Shown here in pieces: positions 61,856 to 64,000 of a DNA stretch of 64,000 bases. The notes beneath the pieces are model-generated. The model saw only the letters and a list, made by a program, of their open reading frames with translations, searched no databases and was not told the origin of the DNA. Position 1 is the first letter of the stretch. Each line of letters opens with the position of its first letter. The DNA is from an uncultured bacterium (GTDB taxonomy: Bacteria; Bacillota_I; Bacilli_A; RF39; UBA660): the NCBI GenBank assembly GCA_946560065.1, contig CAMNUE010000006.1, forward strand, positions 1 through 64,000, written 5' to 3'. The position numbers were made by a program, and so were the translations under genes.

Positions 61856-63205
61856 CTACTTCATTTTATATATCCTAAAACCTTCGTATCTTTCAATCTC
61901 CTCACCATTATCAATAACATACTTCATAATATCTTTATTAATTTGTTGCCTATTTAATTTGTCTTCTTTTGCGTATTCATCATAACTAATAATAAACAAT
62001 GTCTCATCAGGCAACTTTTTAACTCTATCAATCATTTTCTTTGTACCATTATACCCACTATTACCCTTATTGAGTAAATCAAAGTATGTAATTTTCATAT
62101 TATTTGTAATCTTATAAAAATAAGCTTCACTACTAAGAAGAACAATCTCTTTATTCTTATTCTTCTTAATAAAGGAGTTAATCTTATCTCTAATCTCAAA
62201 CTCTCCATTTGAGTTATGCATAAATCTAATTTCAAAATTATTATAATGATTTGGATATGTTATATTAAAACCAACATTAGTAATAAAAAATAATACTACA
62301 TAAATACAAGTAAAAAAAATACTACACAAATATAATTCTTTTTTCCTAATCTTAATGTCATCAAGAAACAAAAAAATAAAAATAAACAAAAAGTAAAGAA
62401 AATGATTAATATCAAACAAAGGTAAAACTATTGAAAAGAAAGCTAAACAATAATAATTCCAAATATTTCTCTTATCCTTAATAATTCTATAAATTAAAAA
62501 TATAAATAAAAAAGCCGAAAACAAAAATACTGGACTAAGCAACCTTCCATTACCAGTAGTAAAATCAAACATTCCAAATAAACACAAATCAAGAAAATTC
62601 ATAAAACTACCTGTTAAAATCAAATAAATTAGAAAAATTAAACATAAAACTAAACACGAAGAAATACGTCTTAATACTTTTTTATAATCCTTACATAAAT
62701 AATAAAGAGATGGTAAACAAAGAAAAAATCCTACTGTTTGTTTAGTTAAAATAGCAATACCTAATATAAAACCTATTAAGTAATCATTACCATTATTTCT
62801 TTCCAAATATAAAAGAATCACTACTAAAAATATCAAAAATAAATTATAAGAAGGAAATAAAACAGCTGGTAATGGAAAGAATAAAAAAATAAAAATAAGC
62901 CATCCCTTATAATCAAATAATTTAAAAATAAAATGAAACATAATCGTAACTAAATAACTATTAACAATATAGAAAACTATAATGTTATGAGAAAATAATC
63001 TAAAAAACAACGACATCAAAAAAGGAAAAAAGGGAGTAATAATCATATTAAAATCTAGATAAGGTATTTCACCCATACTTAAGGCATAACAAAATCCATA
63101 ATTCCACAAAACATCTCCACCTACAACGCTAAAAAAGAAACTAGCTCCCAAAAAAACAAATAGAAAAATCAAAATATATTTAATTATAGATTTAGCTACT
63201 CTCAT
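61856..63205 (-). CDS. Polytopic membrane protein, tandem paralogue B (GT-C-like)
   Basis: This 449-residue paralogue has matching blocks NYGFCYALSMGEIPYLDFNM, LIYLILTGSFMNFLDLCLFG and GNSGYNGTKKMIDRVKK. The two shared loops, not the helices, are most conserved, suggesting an active site in the first outer loop and the C-terminal domain. I start at ATG 63205 (GAGGTGATTTTA upstream) rather than at 63223. It lies 15 bases before paralogue A. Confidence 0.75.
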   Translation of the reverse strand: MRVAKSIIKYILIFLFVFLGASFFFSVVGGDVLWNYGFCYALSMGEIPYLDFNMIITPFFPFLMSLFFRLFSHNIIVFYIVNSYLVTIMFHFIFKLFDYKGWLIFIFLFFPLPAVLFPSYNLFLIFLVVILLYLERNNGNDYLIGFILGIAILTKQTVGFFLCLPSLYYLCKDYKKVLRRISSCLVLCLIFLIYLILTGSFMNFLDLCLFGMFDFTTGNGRLLSPVFLFSAFLFIFLIYRIIKDKRNIWNYYCLAFFSIVLPLFDINHFLYFLFIFIFLFLDDIKIRKKELYLCSIFFTCIYVVLFFITNVGFNITYPNHYNNFEIRFMHNSNGEFEIRDKINSFIKKNKNKEIVLLSSEAYFYKITNNMKITYFDLLNKGNSGYNGTKKMIDRVKKLPDETLFIISYDEYAKEDKLNRQQINKDIMKYVIDNGEEIERYEGFRIYKMK

Positions 63206-63236
63206 TAAAATCACCTCAGACAATCACAATAATAAT

Positions 63237-64000
63237 CTATTTAAAATAATAAACTTGATAACTATATTTTTGCTCAATTAACTCTCCATACTCTACAATA
63301 TACTCTACCAACTCTCTATAATATTGTTGATTAGATGTTTTACTATTATAAGCCAAAGCATTAATAATAAAATATGAATCATGCTCATTCTCTATTTTCT
63401 TAGTCATCATTTTATAACTATTATAACCATAATTACCATAATTTGGTAAATCATAATAATTAATTTTTCTACCATTATTCATTTTATAAAAATAATTTTC
63501 GGTACCTAATAAAAATAAATTAACATTTTTATACTTTCTTAAAACACTATCTAAATATTTGTAATCATCTTCCATTCCCTTAGACATATACCTAAAAGGA
63601 TAATATGAATAATTAATAAAATGATACTCCATTACTGAAAAACAAATTAATGACCAAATACCAACTAATAGGAAAATCATGACTTTTGACAACAATAAAA
63701 TATTTTTAGAACTAAAATCACACCTGTCTAACCAAACATATAAAGTTGCCAAAACAAAATAAGACATATGATAATCATCAAATAATGGAACAATAAATAA
63801 AATTGAAAAAAACAAATAATAATATTTTATATTCTTACTCTTAAATAAAACATAAATAAAATATATTAAGCAAAAAATTGCTACCATAATTAAAAATAAA
63901 TTATTATATGTAGCATTCTTATTAGCAAAATCAAACAAACCAAATACACATAAATTAATAAAATTATTAAAAGATTTAGTAAATAATAAATAAATTAAAA
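63237..64000 (-). CDS. Polytopic membrane protein, tandem paralogue C, partial at window end
   Basis: The frame stays open to the last base of the window. Reading from 64000 gives LIYLLFTKSFNNFINLCVFG before the first possible start (TTG 63938), matching the LIYLILTGSF block of paralogue B, so the gene begins beyond the window. The visible 250 or so residues cover the last six helices and the C-terminal part with GNYGYNSYKMMTKKIEN. It is the third copy in the tandem array. Confidence 0.8.
   Translation of the reverse strand, partial: LIYLLFTKSFNNFINLCVFGLFDFANKNATYNNLFLIMVAIFCLIYFIYVLFKSKNIKYYYLFFSILFIVPLFDDYHMSYFVLATLYVWLDRCDFSSKNILLLSKVMIFLLVGIWSLICFSVMEYHFINYSYYPFRYMSKGMEDDYKYLDSVLRKYKNVNLFLLGTENYFYKMNNGRKINYYDLPNYGNYGYNSYKMMTKKIENEHDSYFIINALAYNSKTSNQQYYRELVEYIVEYGELIEQKYSYQVYYFK

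Noticed and set aside
1..64000. tRNA, rRNA, CRISPR arrays, insertion sequences, integrases
   Set aside because: Looked for in all gaps, most of which are under 150 bases; none seen. The few AT-rich repeats do not form arrays with spacers.

Overview
The window is AT-rich, densely packed bacterial DNA. It uses the standard bacterial code: several good genes stop at TGA and Trp is TGG. The gene set is that of a walled, low-GC member of the Firmicutes/Bacilli side, most like uncultured gut lineages near the base of the Mollicutes. The evidence is the division and wall genes (mraY, mraZ-rsmH-ftsL-pbpB, murE, ftsA-ftsZ), a SigK-type sporulation sigma factor, a SpoVD-like penicillin-binding protein with one PASTA domain, yqeG-yqeH, a NatAB-like exporter and an LTA-synthase-like enzyme. 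Taxonomy is inference; no rRNA or tRNA gene was seen. All genes lie on the minus strand except natA-natB-like (15.4-17.3 kb) and an arginase (51.7-52.6 kb).

Layout. 0-7.5 kb: acyltransferase remnant, mraY, a coiled-coil protein, a short-chain dehydrogenase broken by an in-frame TGA, the SpoVD-like PBP, and a membrane protein with a frameshift just after its signal sequence. 7.6-11.9 kb: a small basic protein, then a promoter-LysR-radical SAM-(NADAR+DHH fusion) operon with its own terminator. 11.9-17.3 kb: a three-gene ABC-2 transporter with a folded leader RNA, superoxide reductase, an ArsC/Spx-like protein, and the NatAB-like pair. 17.3-25.4 kb: a 1,721-residue repeat protein with a DUF1292 protein, then a secreted protein, a guanine-deaminase-like enzyme and an anchored protein behind a perfect consensus promoter. 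25.4-28.4 kb: a three-gene set of 2-hydroxyacyl-CoA dehydratase-activator type.

28.4-33.8 kb is the mraZ operon, with three GTGG repeats at exact 10-bp spacing as a likely MraZ operator; two unknown anchored proteins follow pbpB in the same run. 33.9-37.4 kb holds an unknown two-gene operon (954 + 222 aa). 37.5-39.4 kb is a small membrane protein and yqeG-yqeH. 39.5-42.8 kb is a VWA surface-protein gene split by two frameshifts, one at an (AT)6 tract. 42.9-48.3 kb carries a polysaccharide deacetylase with Ig-like domains, sigK, three small coiled-coil proteins (two with membrane segments), a flippase and a VanZ protein. 48.4-51.6 kb has an HELGH protein, a YkgJ-type protein and murE. After the arginase come a GT-C membrane protein, a DPM-like glycosyltransferase, ftsA-ftsZ, an LTA-synthase-like enzyme, a PssA-like enzyme and three tandem paralogous polytopic proteins, the last running off the window.

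The wall genes, normally one dcw cluster, are scattered into four blocks here. The least explained parts are the LysR/radical SAM/NADAR-DHH operon, the 954+222 aa pair, the giant repeat protein and the coiled-coil trio beside sigK.
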